From positions 12,086,502 through 12,150,501 of the forward strand of contig OZ024786.1 of NCBI GenBank assembly GCA_964017065.1: a stretch of DNA of 64,000 nucleotides, written 5' to 3'. This document shows, piece by piece, positions 41,695 through 64,000 of this stretch. The notes beneath the pieces were generated by a model. The model made no database searches. It was given only the letters and a program-made list of their open reading frames with translations, and was not told the DNA's origin. The position numbers and the translations under genes were made by a program. Each line of letters opens with the position of its first letter. The first letter of the stretch is position 1. The DNA comes from Haliclona indistincta (lineage: Eukaryota > Porifera > Demospongiae > Haplosclerida > Chalinidae).

Positions 41695-41894
41695 NNNNNN
41701 NNNNNNNNNNNNNNNNNNNNNNNNNNNNNNNNNNNNNNNNNNNNNNNNNNNNNNNNNNNNNNNNNNNNNNNNNNNNNNNNNNNNNNNNNNNNNNNNNNNN
41801 NNNNNNNNNNNNNNNNNNNNNNNNNNNNNNNNNNNNNNNNNNNNNNNNNNNNNNNNNNNNNNNNNNNNNNNNNNNNNNNNNNNNNNNNNNNNNN
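41695..41894. other. assembly gap of 200 N
   Basis: Exactly 200 undetermined bases, a placeholder length rather than a measured one. The 5' end of the + strand receptor gene is lost at or before this gap. Confidence 0.98.
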
Positions 41895-52131
<10,237 letters not shown>

Positions 52132-52898
52132 TCTAATGTTCATCTTACAATGTACATGATGTCTCAAAAACCAAATTCAATGTTATAATTATTATTCTTT
52201 AAACTATTTCATTCTATGTACTAACATGAGCGGCGTGCTTACAGCGGCCTGCTTAAAGCTTTGAATTCAAGAATCAAAGGGCTACCCAGACCTTAGAACT
52301 CTGCATGACAATGCTAACTCAGGTTCTTTTTTATACACAGGTCTCAATTATACTATAATTTCTGACCAGCTCAATAGTGACCGACTAGCTCAAACCTGTG
52401 TGACTTCACGAGTTTGGTACATATCTAGTGAAGCTCACAGTTCTCTGGTTTTGAAGACTGATCAATAAAGCAAATGGGTATTCACTTCTCTGTGACCACT
52501 TCAAGATATGGTTTCGAATGAGATTAAGTTTTACCTATCATTTTATCTTGTATACATGAGGAAAACAAGCTCTTGTATAAATTATAACTTGAGAGTTCTC
52601 TCGAGTATTTCATGTTTCAAAAGTTATGTTGCAGTAAATGCATAATCTGAGTAACTCCAGAAAGCGAAGTATTTTTTAATCTGCTCAAAAAGATTAGAGT
52701 GAAGTGTACATACTATTATTAGTAATTAAATGCCTTAGGAAGGGAGAGGTAGTGTACAAGCAAAAATGAAGAAATTGTGTTCAATTCTTGTTTTGGCAGT
52801 TGCACATCCTGTAAACAGACTAGAACACATATATACTTGTATTATATCATTGTTCCTTTATACAACAATGCAATTTTGGATCGTGTAGAGAGCAAGCT
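52132..52898. other. intergenic region
   Basis: AT-rich sequence between the receptor stop codon and the fibrinogen-like gene. No exon, RNA gene or clear repeat was seen. Confidence 0.4.
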
Positions 52899-53889
52899 AT
52901 GGCTACTACACTACTCTGTCTACTGATCACATCTTACCTGCTGTTGGCTGGCGAAAATCATTTAGTGAGTGGGTTCATTCCAGTCACCTACTCTTCTCAG
53001 AGCTCTACTGCAGAATGTGGTCACAGTGACCCTCTACAAGATGACCAGTTGATGGACACTCTCAGCAAGATCCATCAGGAGCTAGGTCCTCCAGGATGCA
53101 ACCCTCCTCGAAACAGATCTTGTCAGGAGATTCTCCACTGCTTCCCATCAGCTCCCTCAGGCTACCATGAGATACGTATTCCCAATGGCTCACTAGCACA
53201 GGTCTACTGTGACATGGAGGGGACCAACTGTGGAGGACAAGGAGGCTGGATGAGAGTGGCCTATGTTAACATGTCACAGGAAGGTGCCAGTTGCCCTCAA
53301 GGACTGAACACAGAAGAACATGTCAGGATTGACTCTCTGTGGACAGAATGCTACTGGTTGTGAAGGAACATTGCTCTCTGCACTAGGACTCAGCTACTCA
53401 CGTGTTTGTGGCCAGTTACGAGGATACCAGCTTGGCTTTACCAACGCATTTCGTCCTTACTATGAGCAAAATTTTCAACTCAATGACAACTACGTCAATG
53501 GTATTTCCATTACATATGGAAATAAACATATCTGGACCTATGCCACTGCACTAGCATTCAGACATGACTCTTCTTCATGTCCTTGCAATTCTGATAGTAC
53601 ACGCCAAGCTCCTCCTTACGTTGGCAATGACTACTACTGTGAAACTGGTAACAATGTTAATGTACTTCCTCGATCACTTTATTTAGGATTCTTTCCCAAC
53701 GATCCTCTGTGGGATGGGCAGCAGTGTGATGATGTGGAGGCTCCATGCTGTATTCACCCCAACATGCCATGGTTCATCAAGACACTCGGTGAGACCACCA
53801 CTGAGGATATTCAGCTGAGGCTTTGTATTGATGGTACAACAGAATTTGAAGAAACTCTTATAAATTTAATTGCCCTGTATGTATACTGA
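52899..53889 (+). CDS. secreted fibrinogen-like protein, single exon, frameshifted
   Basis: ATG 52899 opens a hydrophobic signal peptide (TTLLCLLITSYLLLAG). After a short spacer, a fibrinogen C-like start appears: SCQEILHCFPSAPSGYHEI, then VYCDMEG and GGWMRV. The first frame runs into a stop at about 53363, while the homologous reading continues in the next frame from about 53320 (CGQNATGCEG, YSRVCGQLRGYQLG, HIWTYATAL, GNDYYCETG, DPLWDGQQC, DIQLRLC). The two frames overlap, so a one-base shift between 53320 and 53345 explains the break. The domain resembles the fibrinogen-like family abundant in sponges and cnidarians that carries a Cys-rich PLWDG core. Likely a secreted lectin-like protein. 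It is either an assembly or sequencing error or a recent pseudogene; no other damage is visible. Confidence 0.7.
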
Positions 53890-54118
53890 ATGTTCCTTTG
53901 CTGTACATTGTGAATACAATAATAATTAAATTGTATTCATACCCTGTAATAGCGCGCATTTTACCGCGTAATCCAGCCCCTCCTCCTTTTCCTTCTTGGA
54001 AACTGCGCGCATGATTACCATCACAGAATTCACCATACACAGGTTCGCGCTTCACCTAGCTCAGCTACGTATGGTGTAAGTAACTAGCGTATCATTCTTT
54101 CGCTCTTCTAGTCGAAAT

Positions 54119-57100
54119 ATGGTGTCCAGGACTTGTAGCAGCGCCATGACGTGTTTGTGGGAAGTGCTGCCAGCAGTACTGTTAGCAATTTCTTGTGTTA
54201 ATACAGTGACAAGTCAAAGTAAGAGTCTACCAATATACTATACTTGCTCCATGCGTTTGAATTCACCCAAATCTGCATCTAGCACCAACCTGCAACAACC
54301 CTGGCGAGGCTAGGTTGCTGAACGGGACAACCAATCACTCTGGTAGGGTGGAGTTATGCGTGTTGGGAAATTGGTCTCAGATATGTGACAGCGGCTGGAG
54401 TCTGCGAGATGCTGAGGTTCTCTGCCGGCAATTGAACTTTTCAGTTATAAGTAAGCTTTGTTCATGCATCTGTGCCGCAAGCTAACTCTGTCCTATTTCT
54501 GTAGATGCTCAAGCTTATGGGAAGTCACTGTATGGTAGCAGCACCAACCCTATTGCATTCACTGATTTTCAGTGCTTGGGAAACGAGTCCAATTTGATTA
54601 ACTGCGCAAAGTCAACAGCTCAAGACTGCACATTTGACAGCACTGCTGGAGTAGACTGCCAGAAGGGCGAATCTACATTATGCGAACAAGCGGGATTCAC
54701 AAGTTGTTGTCCAAATTTTGGTGGTAGTATATGCAACATCAATAGTTCCCCTGCAATGCCTGTAGGATGTTATTGTGATAATAGCTGCCACAAATATCAT
54801 GATTGTTGTGATGGAATTAATACCACTTGCCCAGAAACAGAAGGTAAGTGTTGTTTTCATAGCTACATACACAAGTTGGCTTGAAACAGTTAACAGCAAA
54901 AGAAAATTACTGTAGCTAACTTATTATTATTAAAAAACTTGTCTTTCATGCTCTGTCTATTTTAACACAGCACCAGCCGTGTGTTCTGATAAGGAGGTGA
55001 TGCTGGTTGGAGGCAAGACACACACAGAGGGTAGACTTCAGTTATGTGTCAACGGACAGTGGTCTACAGTGTGCAACCAGCAATGGAATGCTAGCAATGC
55101 AGCTGTTGTGTGTAGACAACTCCAGTTAGATCCGACAGGTTTGCACAATCATGTACATGTATTGCTTTACTACAAAATGCATGATAATTGCCAAGCTGGT
55201 TACCGAGAGATTTTAATCTTTTATTGAAGTAACTGTTGGATGTAAGACAGCATGGAGAGTTTAATAAACTGAATGCTTGAGAATCATGAGTATATCCAGT
55301 ACCTGTATAAGATGCATGTAGATCTAGAAACTCGGTCATTGCCGTGCGGCGACAGTGACAATGAAAGCTACAGCTGGCTAGCAATGATTCAACCCTGTTG
55401 AATGCCTTAAACTAAGTAAATACATGTACATGTAATTGTCTTGCTTTGCAAGTACGTATTCTTTTCAAATGTTAGGATCTGTCACTACCTTCTATGGGCA
55501 AGGTAATGTATCCATTTTGGTGTCAAACTTCCAATGCACTGGTAGTGAAGGGATTCTTGCTGAATGTAATCATTCCAATACATCAGTGGATTGTGGTCAT
55601 CAGCAGGATATTGGCATCAACTGCACCACGTGTTTTCACGGGAGAGTGCTGGTACATGGTGGCGACGAACAAAGAGGACAGGTCGAGCTATGTTGGATGG
55701 GAAAGTGGGTGAACATCTGTGAGGATGACTGGAGCAATGAAAATGCTAATGTAGCATGCAGACAGATTGGATACTCTGGATTTGGTAAGCTGTGACTGCC
55801 TAGTACTACAAGCATGCAACAGCTAGAAGGGTTTCAAGCCTATAGCACTAAAATCAGTGCTAATTCTATAATATTGATCATTACTGCTGTTGTGAATATC
55901 ATTAAACAACAGTGAATATCATTAGCATTGCAGCCCTAATGCTTTCTTCTGTATAAACTTGTGATGTAGAAAATACCCAACGCTGTCCAATGGGGTATAT
56001 TGAAGGTTGCATACTCTTACTTAATGAACTCTTGACCAGGTACAATAATTATGCCTATAATAACTTTTACAGAGAACTTGATACTTGCTGGTTCTTCATT
56101 TGGAAATCCTCGTTATAATTCTGAGCCAATTGAGTTGCGCTGTAATGGCAGTGAAGTGAACATCACTGATTGTCCAGCGACTGTACGAACAGTCAATACA
56201 ACTTGTGCAGAGATTGCTGGTATCCAGTGCCATGACATAGGGACTTGTGAGCGGGCAGGCTTGACAAACTGTTGTGTTGAAAGATGTGAGACTAGTTCTG
56301 GCTGCTACTGCAGCTCTGCTTGTTTGACTTTCGGTGACTGTTGTCCTGATTTTGTGAAAGTATGTAAAAGTGAGTACAATTTATTAATAAATATAATAAA
56401 TCTTATTTAACAATACATGCATACATTAGATCAAGAATGTGTCGACGGAAATGTTAGACTAAGCTATGGCCATGATCACACAGAAGGTATTGTACAGCTG
56501 TGTTTGAATGGTCAGATTGGTCTAGTGTGTGGGACCAGCTGGTCTAGTAAAGAGGCTCAAGTGCTGTGTAGAAGTATTGGACTGGATTATACGGGTAATC
56601 ATAATATTAATGCAAAAGTATATAAAAACGTCATTATTTTACTGGCATATGATGAGGCTCAGGAGTGTTTTAACACATTCACAGGTTTGATTGTCATAAA
56701 AAGCCTTAAAAGACAAACCAGCACATAAAATTCAATATTAATGAAAAATAGCTCAGTCCTATAATTGTTGTTAACTCAAAGAAGCGTCACAGTATTAACT
56801 ACATGTACGTGTTCATTGCAGGAGCTTGGCCCACCAGTTCAATCTTCTTTGGTACCAACACCTCTATCAGTGTACCAGTGGTTGCTGGAGACTTCAACTG
56901 CACAGGAGATGAGGGTAGTCTACTGGATTGTGGCTTCTCCTCAACGCCATCTTGTGGAAAGTCTGATGCTGTGGGTGTGGTCTGTGAGCGTGCTTGTAGT
57001 GATGGAGATATTCGTCTTGCTCACGGGAACAGCTCATACGAGGGTCGTGTTGAGATGTGTGTGGAAGGAGTGTGGGGTACAGTGTGTGATGAGCAGTGGT

Positions 57101-60100
57101 CTACCAGAGATGCTGAGGTCATTTGTAACCAACTGAATTTAACTAAATACGGTAAGGTTGCAAACTCCTGAACATGCTCAGTACCAACAGAACTAGAACA
57201 TTTTAAGATTTGCAGTTTTATTCTCAATTTTATTCAGACGCACAGGCTGTTGGAAGTGCATACTTCGGTCAGGGATTATCAAACAGACCAATCTATTTTA
57301 CTGACTCGCAATGCACTGGAGTGGAAGCCAACATCACAGAATGTCTCACCAACAATAACACAAGCCAGTGTACGCATGCAATGGACGCTGGAGTCAAGTG
57401 TGCAGGAACTGTGGGCCCATGTCAAATACTAGGCTTAGCAAATAATTTTACAGGATGCTGCAATGGCAGTGGCGAATTTAATAAGTGCAAATATGCACAG
57501 CTAACAACTTGCTATTGTGATCATGACTGTTACAGATTTAAAGACTGCTGTAGTGACATTTCTATTACATGCCCGGCTGGTAAGCTTTATATAAACATGC
57601 ACATTAGTGCATTTGATATCAAATACCCACTAAACTTGTGAGGTACACTAAGTATCAATCTCTCTAACACAGAGCCTGAATGCAATACAACAAGTATGAG
57701 AGTCGTAGATGGACCCAGTCCACTCCATGGCCGCGTGGAGGTGTGTGTTGATGACCGCTGGTCTACTGTATGTGACAATCATTGGGATGATGCTGATGCA
57801 ACTGTTGTCTGTAAAAAATTAACCAGCAACTTGTACTCGGGTGAGATGAAAGACATAAACACTTTGTAATCAAAAGTAATGAAATGTTCAAAACACCAGC
57901 CTTTAAGTACTATACTGTATTGTGCTGTAAAAATTGATTAATAACCAAATTTTGCTGCTCATAATTGTTATTTATGTATTTGCTCAGTGAAGGCATATAA
58001 TGGATCAGTATTTGCCGAAGGAAGTGGTCCCATTAGAGTTGGTGGATTTCAATGCAACTCATTGACACCAGAAGAGAACCTTCTTGACTGCAATCACACG
58101 AGATCGCCTGACTGCTCTCACATGCAAGAGGCTGGTGTGCAGTGCGTATTTTTCACAGACTGTAAAACTCTGAGACAAGTTGCGAATTTCACTGGGTGCT
58201 GTATTCCTGAAGATCAATTCGGAACTGGATGTGCTGTTATCAAAGACAACGGGATGAAGTGCTATTGTGATGCTGAGTGTCAAACATACAACGATTGCTG
58301 TGATGATATTGATGATATATGCCCAGAAGGTAAAGAGGGTCAAACTATATTTTTGTGAAATTGTTTTTTACTAAACTACAGATAATTCATCATTATCGAG
58401 TCATATTGTTGGTGGCTCATCTCAATTGGTGACTGGATTAGGACCTTCATCTACTGCACTACAAAATTTCAATACTGCTTCCAGTGTACCACCAGCAGAA
58501 TCAACACCCTCTTTATTGATCACTTCATCAAGCGATATTTTTTTTGCATCAACAGAGATGGCTGAGAAAACTTCTCTGACCCCTTCATTGAGCGACAACA
58601 TTGATGCGACAGAATCAGTGAATAAACTATCCACACAATATCTGACTACTTCGGAATCAGTGAAAGTCATATCTATTCCATCTTCATTTTCTCCAGTAGA
58701 AAGTACTATCACACATTCTCTCACGATTGCTTCAACGTCAAACCTAGTAAATTTAACTGGTACTGTTTCAGGTCAGCTCACCATCATAACAAGCACTATT
58801 TTATCAAACTCATCCAATTTTTCCATTACAGCATTCTTCATGCCTTTGACTACTGCTTCAACAACAGCTAACACTATTACTGACTCAACTCAGCCTACCA
58901 CCACAACAAGCAGCGTTCTGCTACACACGAGCAACCACTCTCAATCTCACTATAGTACAACAGTGCCTCTGACATCAAAAACAGCAGTTGTAGGTTAGAG
59001 AAGACAAAATTCACAAACACTAAGTAGTGACATACTCTTAAAACTTTCAGCTTGAAACTGCAGTATAATTATTTTAGAATGGTTTGTCTGTCGTTACTAT
59101 AATTATTTTTCATACTTGTATAGGTTCAACACTCTCAGTCATTATGAGCCCAACCAATAATCCTGTACATCACAGCAATGCCGCTTTAGCAAACACAGTT
59201 GAAATGACTTTGGCTATGCATACTGCACAACAGGTACGCCAGCAAGCACATTGCGCTAGTGTAACCTTCATTCTGTGATTTACTTTTCATAATACAGTTT
59301 TCTAAAGTCACTGAAGTTTTTAAAATGATCACAGCATCTGCAATCAATGCGTTCTGTGATCACAACCAACAGATGTGTGCTTTAGTAACAGACAACAGGA
59401 AAAGACAGTTAGTAGCTATTGTAATTATATGCACATGCATTACTTTTTTCAATAATTTAAGGCACATGCATGGTACACCAGCTTTCTCTGGCTACATGTA
59501 TAGTACTCTGATATTAAAATCTAAGATGGTTCAATCCAGATAGAAATTCAATATAGTGAAGAAAGATAAACAGATAAACAGGTAAAAGGTAACATAAAAG
59601 GTGATAGTTTGTTCCAGTCCACTGCAGCTGCAAGTGACATAGTCACCCCTACATGTCATTGGTAACAGATGACAATATGCATGTGGCTGTTGCTGAGAAT
59701 CCTTAATTGTTTCCAAGTATATTGTCTCCCATCATGTGCACACTTGGGTCTTGCCTCTAAACTGTAATGAACTTGTTTGTTTTTCATTACTGACCAACCA
59801 GAGGTCATGTGCACAATATTTCTTTAAAATTTCTGACAGGTAAAATTTTGTCTACAGACAGTCACATGCAATGGAAGCCTGACATTGTACAGCATTATTA
59901 TCGTGTATAATTATTTTTGCTTACCTTCTCTCAGGAGCACGTTCGTGAACGAGGAAGGAATTGTAATCACTGCTACGGCCAGCACAGCAACAGGTCTGAG
60001 GATTATACTGTACGCTGTCCTGATCAGCGGAGGTGTACTGCCGAGAGATGCTTTAGGAAGTGCAATACAGGTAGAAAACAACACAATTGATTTATTTTGG

Positions 60101-62040
60101 AGTTGAGCAGAGATTCAAATTGTATAAAGGATACACACGTATAGCTACTAAGCTTCTACATCCCATTTGTATATCTATAAGGTGTATTTTTACCGAACAT
60201 CATAATTTTTGAAAAATGATCTGCAACAATAATAAAATAGCATGCTATAACACAATCATAGTACTATTTTCTCTCACTAAATCAATATTTAAGGTGGCGG
60301 GTACGCTAATTAATATGCATTATATTCATAACTTGTGGTCACCACAAAAATGCGCTAGTGTAAACGCCGGCCTCTGCGTAGAATTGCGTCACTTAGCTAT
60401 AGCCAGGGCTCAGACAGTATGATTAGCCTCGTCCCCAGGCCCCGCCTCCCAAAGCTGAGGAGAGGGCCTGGTACACATTGTATGCGCATGCGTTAATTAT
60501 GTCCAAATAAGGCATGATTTTCACCGAATCTGTTGAATTTGCCGAATCATGCCATTCAATTGATCATGCCATATTTGGACATAATTAACGCATGCGCATA
60601 CAATGTGTACCAGGCTCTATATCGAGAGCCTGGGGACGAGGCTAACAGTATGATGTGATTGCAACGCTGACGTCACATCTTGCGGCGCGCGACCAAAAAC
60701 CACAGAAATTAACTCAGCTTTACACACGCTACATATTTTACGTTTTACTTTCGTTTGCAACAGTTTTAGCTATCAAAGTTCTGGCTGCAGCATCATAAGT
60801 ATGTGTACCACAATCGGTTGGATCCGTTTGGCCCGATCTTACAGAGTTTGTATTATATGAATACTAACAGTTGTAAGTAAAACAAAATAATAGCTATTAT
60901 AGCGACAAAACTGCTTCAGCGCAACTGCACGCCAAATCCATCCAACCGTTTTTGGACATAGGCAATCTATTGCTACTGGCGAAATTTCAGCATCTGCAAA
61001 CATTTCCTGTAGAAGGAAAACGTTAAATCATAATATTCTAAAAATGTATGATAACTACGCACATACAAATCTGTACCTGGACAAAATCGCGCTAAACATG
61101 CACTGATGTGTTATATTTCTTTAAAACTTTAGTTCTTTAGCAAAGCTTTAGAAATAAGAGTTTTATGTATATTTTAAAAACTGTAAAAAACGGCAAAAAT
61201 TCGTGTACCCGCCCCCTTAACACATTGACTGTTTGATGCATTGTATACAGAATGCAGTTCAAGATGGGCTCTACGGTGGAATAGGAGAGCTGAATGTAAT
61301 GGCTGATACTACCGCTACACCACTGTACTTGATACTAACCATCAGTGCATCAGGAGCTATACTGGTAGCCATTGCTATCACAGTCATCGTAATTGGATCT
61401 TGCATATGCTGGTACATACAAAACTCATAGTCATAATTAAAATGCTACATACAGTAACCTTTAACACTAGGGCTGCACTTCGTCGCATTGCTTGATTTAA
61501 GCCTTAAATTACATGCTTTACATTAGGTATACAGTGGAACCCCTCTAAGGCGGACACCATTGGGACCAACAAAGTTGTCCATTATAGAAAGGGTGTCCTC
61601 TGGTCAGGGGTTTATTATTATATATTATGTGGGTTATAAATTCGGATTTATTAAGTACCCTATATTGAGGGATGAGGATTTTTGCTAAGAGGGGTTCCAC
61701 TGTAATATCTATGCATAATTGTTGCTCTAATCTATTGTCTATGAGCCTAAAGTACAGTGAGGCTTCACAGCATACAGTAGTATTGCCATACACTAGACAA
61801 GAATACTTGTCTATGTTTCCATTTTTATACAGTCGCCGTTCACCAAAGAAAAAGAATACAAAAGTTCCAGTACAAAGAACCAATCGTGTAACATTAAACA
61901 CAGGCACTCAAGAATCAACATTTACATTTGCAGAGGGACCTCCAAAATGCTTTGACTATAATGAAGAACCAAAATTCACAAGAATACCTGGATTACCAGA
62001 ATACTTTGACTACACAGAACAACTGGAAACTACAGTCTAA
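54119..62040 (+). CDS. SRCR/SMB receptor with SEA-like module, complete
   Basis: Seventeen exons: 54119-54218, 54283-54450, 54505-54843, 54971-55138, 55476-55784, 56073-56369, 56430-56594, 56822-57151, 57238-57579, 57673-57840, 57988-58329, 58382-58993, 59124-59233, 59298-59408, 59935-60070, 61251-61411, 61833-62040. Signal peptide (LPAVLLAISCVNTVTS), then SRCR1-SMB, SRCR2-SRCR3-SMB, SRCR4-SRCR5-SMB, SRCR6-SMB (six SRCR, four SMB). A Ser/Thr stalk (58382-58993), a SEA-like module (FKMITASAINAFC) and a transmembrane helix (LYLILTISASGAILVAIAIT) follow. The tail has two FDY motifs (GPPKCFDYNEEP, GLPEYFDYTEQ) and ends ETTV, a good class I PDZ-ligand pattern. SRCR 4-5 match the first domains visible in the paralog at 41895. 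A few SRCRs lack the usual WGTVCDD. Donor 58993 (gttaga) is weak. Confidence 0.82.
60289..61220. mobile_element. TTAA-ended GGTGGCGG MITE, copy 3, interrupted by another element
   Basis: Starts TTAAGGTGGCGGGTACGC and ends GTGTACCCGCCCCCTTAA. Same family as the pair at 6611-7799. It is interrupted by the foldback element at 60424-60644 and sits in the intron before the transmembrane exon. Confidence 0.65.
60424..60644. mobile_element. foldback MITE with 10-bp target-site duplication
   Basis: Starts TAGCCTCGTCCCCAGGC and ends GCCTGGGGACGAGGCTA. The inner arms also pair over about 45 bp (GGTACACATTGTATGCGCAT and its complement). ACAGTATGAT flanks it exactly on both sides, at 60414-60423 and 60645-60654. 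The long duplication suggests a Mutator- or hAT-type transposase; if the ends are TTAGCC the duplication is 8 bp. Confidence 0.8.
61530..61704. mobile_element. pogo/Tigger-like MITE
   Basis: Starts TACAGTGGAACCCCTCTAAG and ends GCTAAGAGGGGTTCCACTGTA. These are the cleanest inverted ends of the family in this window. It lies in the last intron of the complete receptor gene. Confidence 0.75.
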
Positions 62041-62164
62041 ATAAATATGAATGATTCCACGACTTTTTTTATTCAGCTATAAATCTTCATGCTCTCTTGT
62101 TTGTACACATATTCATGGCAGTTGACTTAATAACATGATATTATGCATAAAATGCATTGTTATT

Positions 62165-62360
62165 CGTGAGCGGATGTGAGAAAAGGGGTCACTTTGCTCC
62201 TACAATTTTCGAATGAACACCTGTTTTCAACTTGCTACAATTCAGCTAAATTTAGTACCATGCCTCTAAAACTTGATATACAGCAAGTAGAACGATCAAA
62301 TATTATACACAAAAATTTCAGTGAGTTTTAGTAATTTTTGACTGAGTAGCAGCTAATATC
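62165..62360. repeat. interspersed repeat, related to 9458-9640
   Basis: It shares GTCACTTTGCTCCTACAATTTT with the copy at 9458. The later part (CAAATATTATACACAAAAATTT, TGACTGAGTAGCAGC) is the reverse complement of that copy, so the repeat may itself be an inverted structure. Confidence 0.5.
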
Positions 62361-62439
62361 ACTGACAAAGTTATTCAAGAGTACAGTAACCACACTTTAC
62401 GATGTAAGTTAAGAATTAGGCAGTTAAGTAATTTTATTG

Positions 62440-62760
62440 GTATCAAAGAGCAATGGCTCTCACTGGAGAGCGAATGTCTTGACTATCATGGGAAGAATGA
62501 AGCTTGAGAACAACTGATGCTCTCCTCTACGTGAACCATATACTACTGTTGGTGGGGAACTTACAGGAATGCTTTCTTCTTCATCATTTACACCATCCTC
62601 CACCTGAGGAAAACTGAGGTGTCCACTCTGGTAAAATTTGAAAGCCTAGCTTTGTCTTAATCCTGTTATTTCAAAGTTCCATATGAAATGCATGGTAACC
62701 AGAGACACAAATGAAGACACATTAAATTGTTGTTATGACAATAGCCATAATAGCCGCACT
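62440..62760 (-). pseudogene. decayed duplicate of the terminal exon of the gene at 63656
   Basis: On the - strand the frame RIKTKLGFQILPEW matches WIKKRLGFRNRPEC of the neighbour. A shifted frame then reads SSPPTVVYGSRRGEHQ, matching GSPPSIVYGTRRGEHQ, and a third frame reads SSHDSQDIRSPV, matching SSHDGEATSPV. Two frameshifts and no intact membrane segment indicate a dead or partial tandem copy. Traces of the preceding membrane-spanning sequence extend to about 62750. Confidence 0.7.
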
Positions 62761-63655
62761 AGTAGAGTCTCGCACAGTTAGAACTTACCAGGTTCTCCAT
62801 AAACATCAAGAAAATTACGTACCAAATGGTGGCTGGGCTCGGATACTGTAGCTGGCATTACAGTGCTTTGCAGGTAGGTTGTCAGAAGCAAGCAGACAGA
62901 GAGAGTCTTGTGGTTTCATACAGGCTACCACAAACCGACCATACTACTATTATTGAAACTTTACAACAGACATGCCGAAGGACAAACTACATCATAGTGG
63001 ATTAGCCTACTACAATAGAGTTTAACTATGGGCATGAGGATCAAGGATACACAATATGATAAGTACATGAGATGTCAAATTGAAAATGAGTAATGAAATG
63101 ATTCCAGAGAAACACAAATAAAAAATGTTTTATGCTTTGAAATGGAGAGATAAATCAATTTTAGGAAGGGCGTTCTATAGCCTAGACTGCCTAGTGATTA
63201 TGTTTAAGTAGAAATGGCGACCAGTTACAGTGCGACAAAGTTTCTGTTTAAATTTTTCGACCTTTCCACATTAAATAATTTGTCCTGAGTTCCGAGAACT
63301 ACAACTGTGTAAGATAAGAAAGAAGAAGGTATAAAGACAAAAAATGAATGCTTGACAGAGTGAAGAAAAAGTGCAGGAAATTAAAAATTTGTTCGACGTT
63401 TTTGTAGATATGGCCTTTGCGTTGAAGCTCTACATAGTGAAATTCAATTTTATTTATCTGGACAAAATAGGTACAAAAATCAGGTACAAATTAATGATTG
63501 TTGCTTTATGCAAAACACAACAAGAAAATTGATTACTAAAAGTGTTTAAAATGTATAGTATTGTAAAGGTCAACTGCAACAAAACTATGAGACAATCAAA
63601 GACAATGCTACAACTACTTATAGCTAACAAAGCGTGAGATAGTTATTGTCTGCAG
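62761..63655. other. intergenic region
   Basis: AT-rich, with no convincing exon or named repeat on either strand. It probably includes the 3' UTR of the gene at 63656. Confidence 0.4.
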
Positions 63656-64000
63656 TCAAGAGTTTATGTTTGTGTCAAACAGCAGTGGTTCTCTTTCCAG
63701 CAAAACTGGAGAGGTAGCTTCACCATCGTGAGAAGAAGGGCGAAACTCCAGTACAAACTGATGCTCTCCTCTACGAGTGCCGTACACAATTGATGGTGGA
63801 GAACCTAAAGGTGTGTCTACAGTATCATCCTCATCCACCTGAGGCATAGAAATACACTCTGGTCGGTTTCGAAACCCTAGTCTTTTCTTAATCCACTTCA
63901 AGTTAAATTTGTGCATCAGGTGACTTACCATGGTAACACAAAAGACAATGAGACACAAACAAACAGAGATAGTAACTGCTGCTTTTTGATAATCTTGTAA
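63656..64000 (-). CDS. 3' end of a membrane-protein gene, cut by the window edge
   Basis: The open frame enters from the right edge and ends TGA at 63656. It encodes a hydrophobic helix (VTISVCLCLIVFCVTMV), a basic stop-transfer stretch (KWIKKRLGFRNR) and a cytoplasmic tail with VYGTRRGEHQ and EPLLFDTN. A GTAAGT after VTM could be a donor, but the frame reads through it naturally. The extracellular part lies outside the window, so the family is unknown. By location it could be another receptor of this cluster. Confidence 0.65.
   Translation of the reverse strand, partial: LQDYQKAAVTISVCLCLIVFCVTMVSHLMHKFNLKWIKKRLGFRNRPECISMPQVDEDDTVDTPLGSPPSIVYGTRRGEHQFVLEFRPSSHDGEATSPVLLEREPLLFDTNINS

Overview
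The window looks like an animal genome, most likely a demosponge. It is AT-rich, its genes have many short exons joined by short, mostly phase-1 introns, and it combines scavenger receptor cysteine-rich (SRCR), somatomedin-B (SMB), fibronectin III and fibrinogen-like modules. SRCR/SMB and fibrinogen-like membrane or secreted proteins of this kind are expanded in sponges; the species call is inference.

Layout. 1-2617 holds a decayed tandem duplication and no gene. 2618-5821 (+) is a small six-exon type I membrane protein with one SMB domain. 6371-10358 (-) is a candidate small membrane-protein gene assembled here from short exons; its large intron is filled with MITEs. 10618-39964 (-) is a giant receptor gene of about 76 exons: signal peptide, two SMB, SRCR 1-11, two more SMB, SRCR 12-38, a Ser/Thr/Pro stalk, two FN3, one transmembrane helix and a cytoplasmic tail (38 SRCR and 4 SMB, roughly 4,900-5,000 aa). 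SRCR 17-38 are built from a six-domain higher-order repeat with a genomic period of about 2.52 kb. Within the intron that splits SRCR 16 lies an unrelated intronless gene on the same strand (24542-25937), an HMG-CoA lyase/isopropylmalate synthase-like TIM-barrel enzyme with one frameshift.

A 200-base assembly gap (41695-41894) separates the giant gene from two paralogous receptors on the + strand. One is 5'-truncated by the gap (41895-52131, 8 SRCR + 3 SMB visible) and one is complete (54119-62040, 6 SRCR + 4 SMB). Both end in a Ser/Thr-rich stalk, a SEA-like membrane-proximal module, a transmembrane helix and a tail with a repeated FDY motif. Between them is a secreted fibrinogen-like gene with a frameshift (52899-53889). 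At the right edge is the 3' end of another membrane-protein gene (- strand, 63656-64000), followed downstream by a decayed duplicate of its last exon.

Taken together, this is a cluster of cell-surface or secreted recognition proteins. Four genes share SMB modules, and three large receptors combine SMB with SRCR. Plausible roles are aggregation, allorecognition or microbe binding, but no ligand can be read from the sequence. Introns and intergenic DNA carry several nonautonomous element families: two with TTAA ends, one pogo/Tigger-like, two or three foldback types, and long (GTGA)n arrays.
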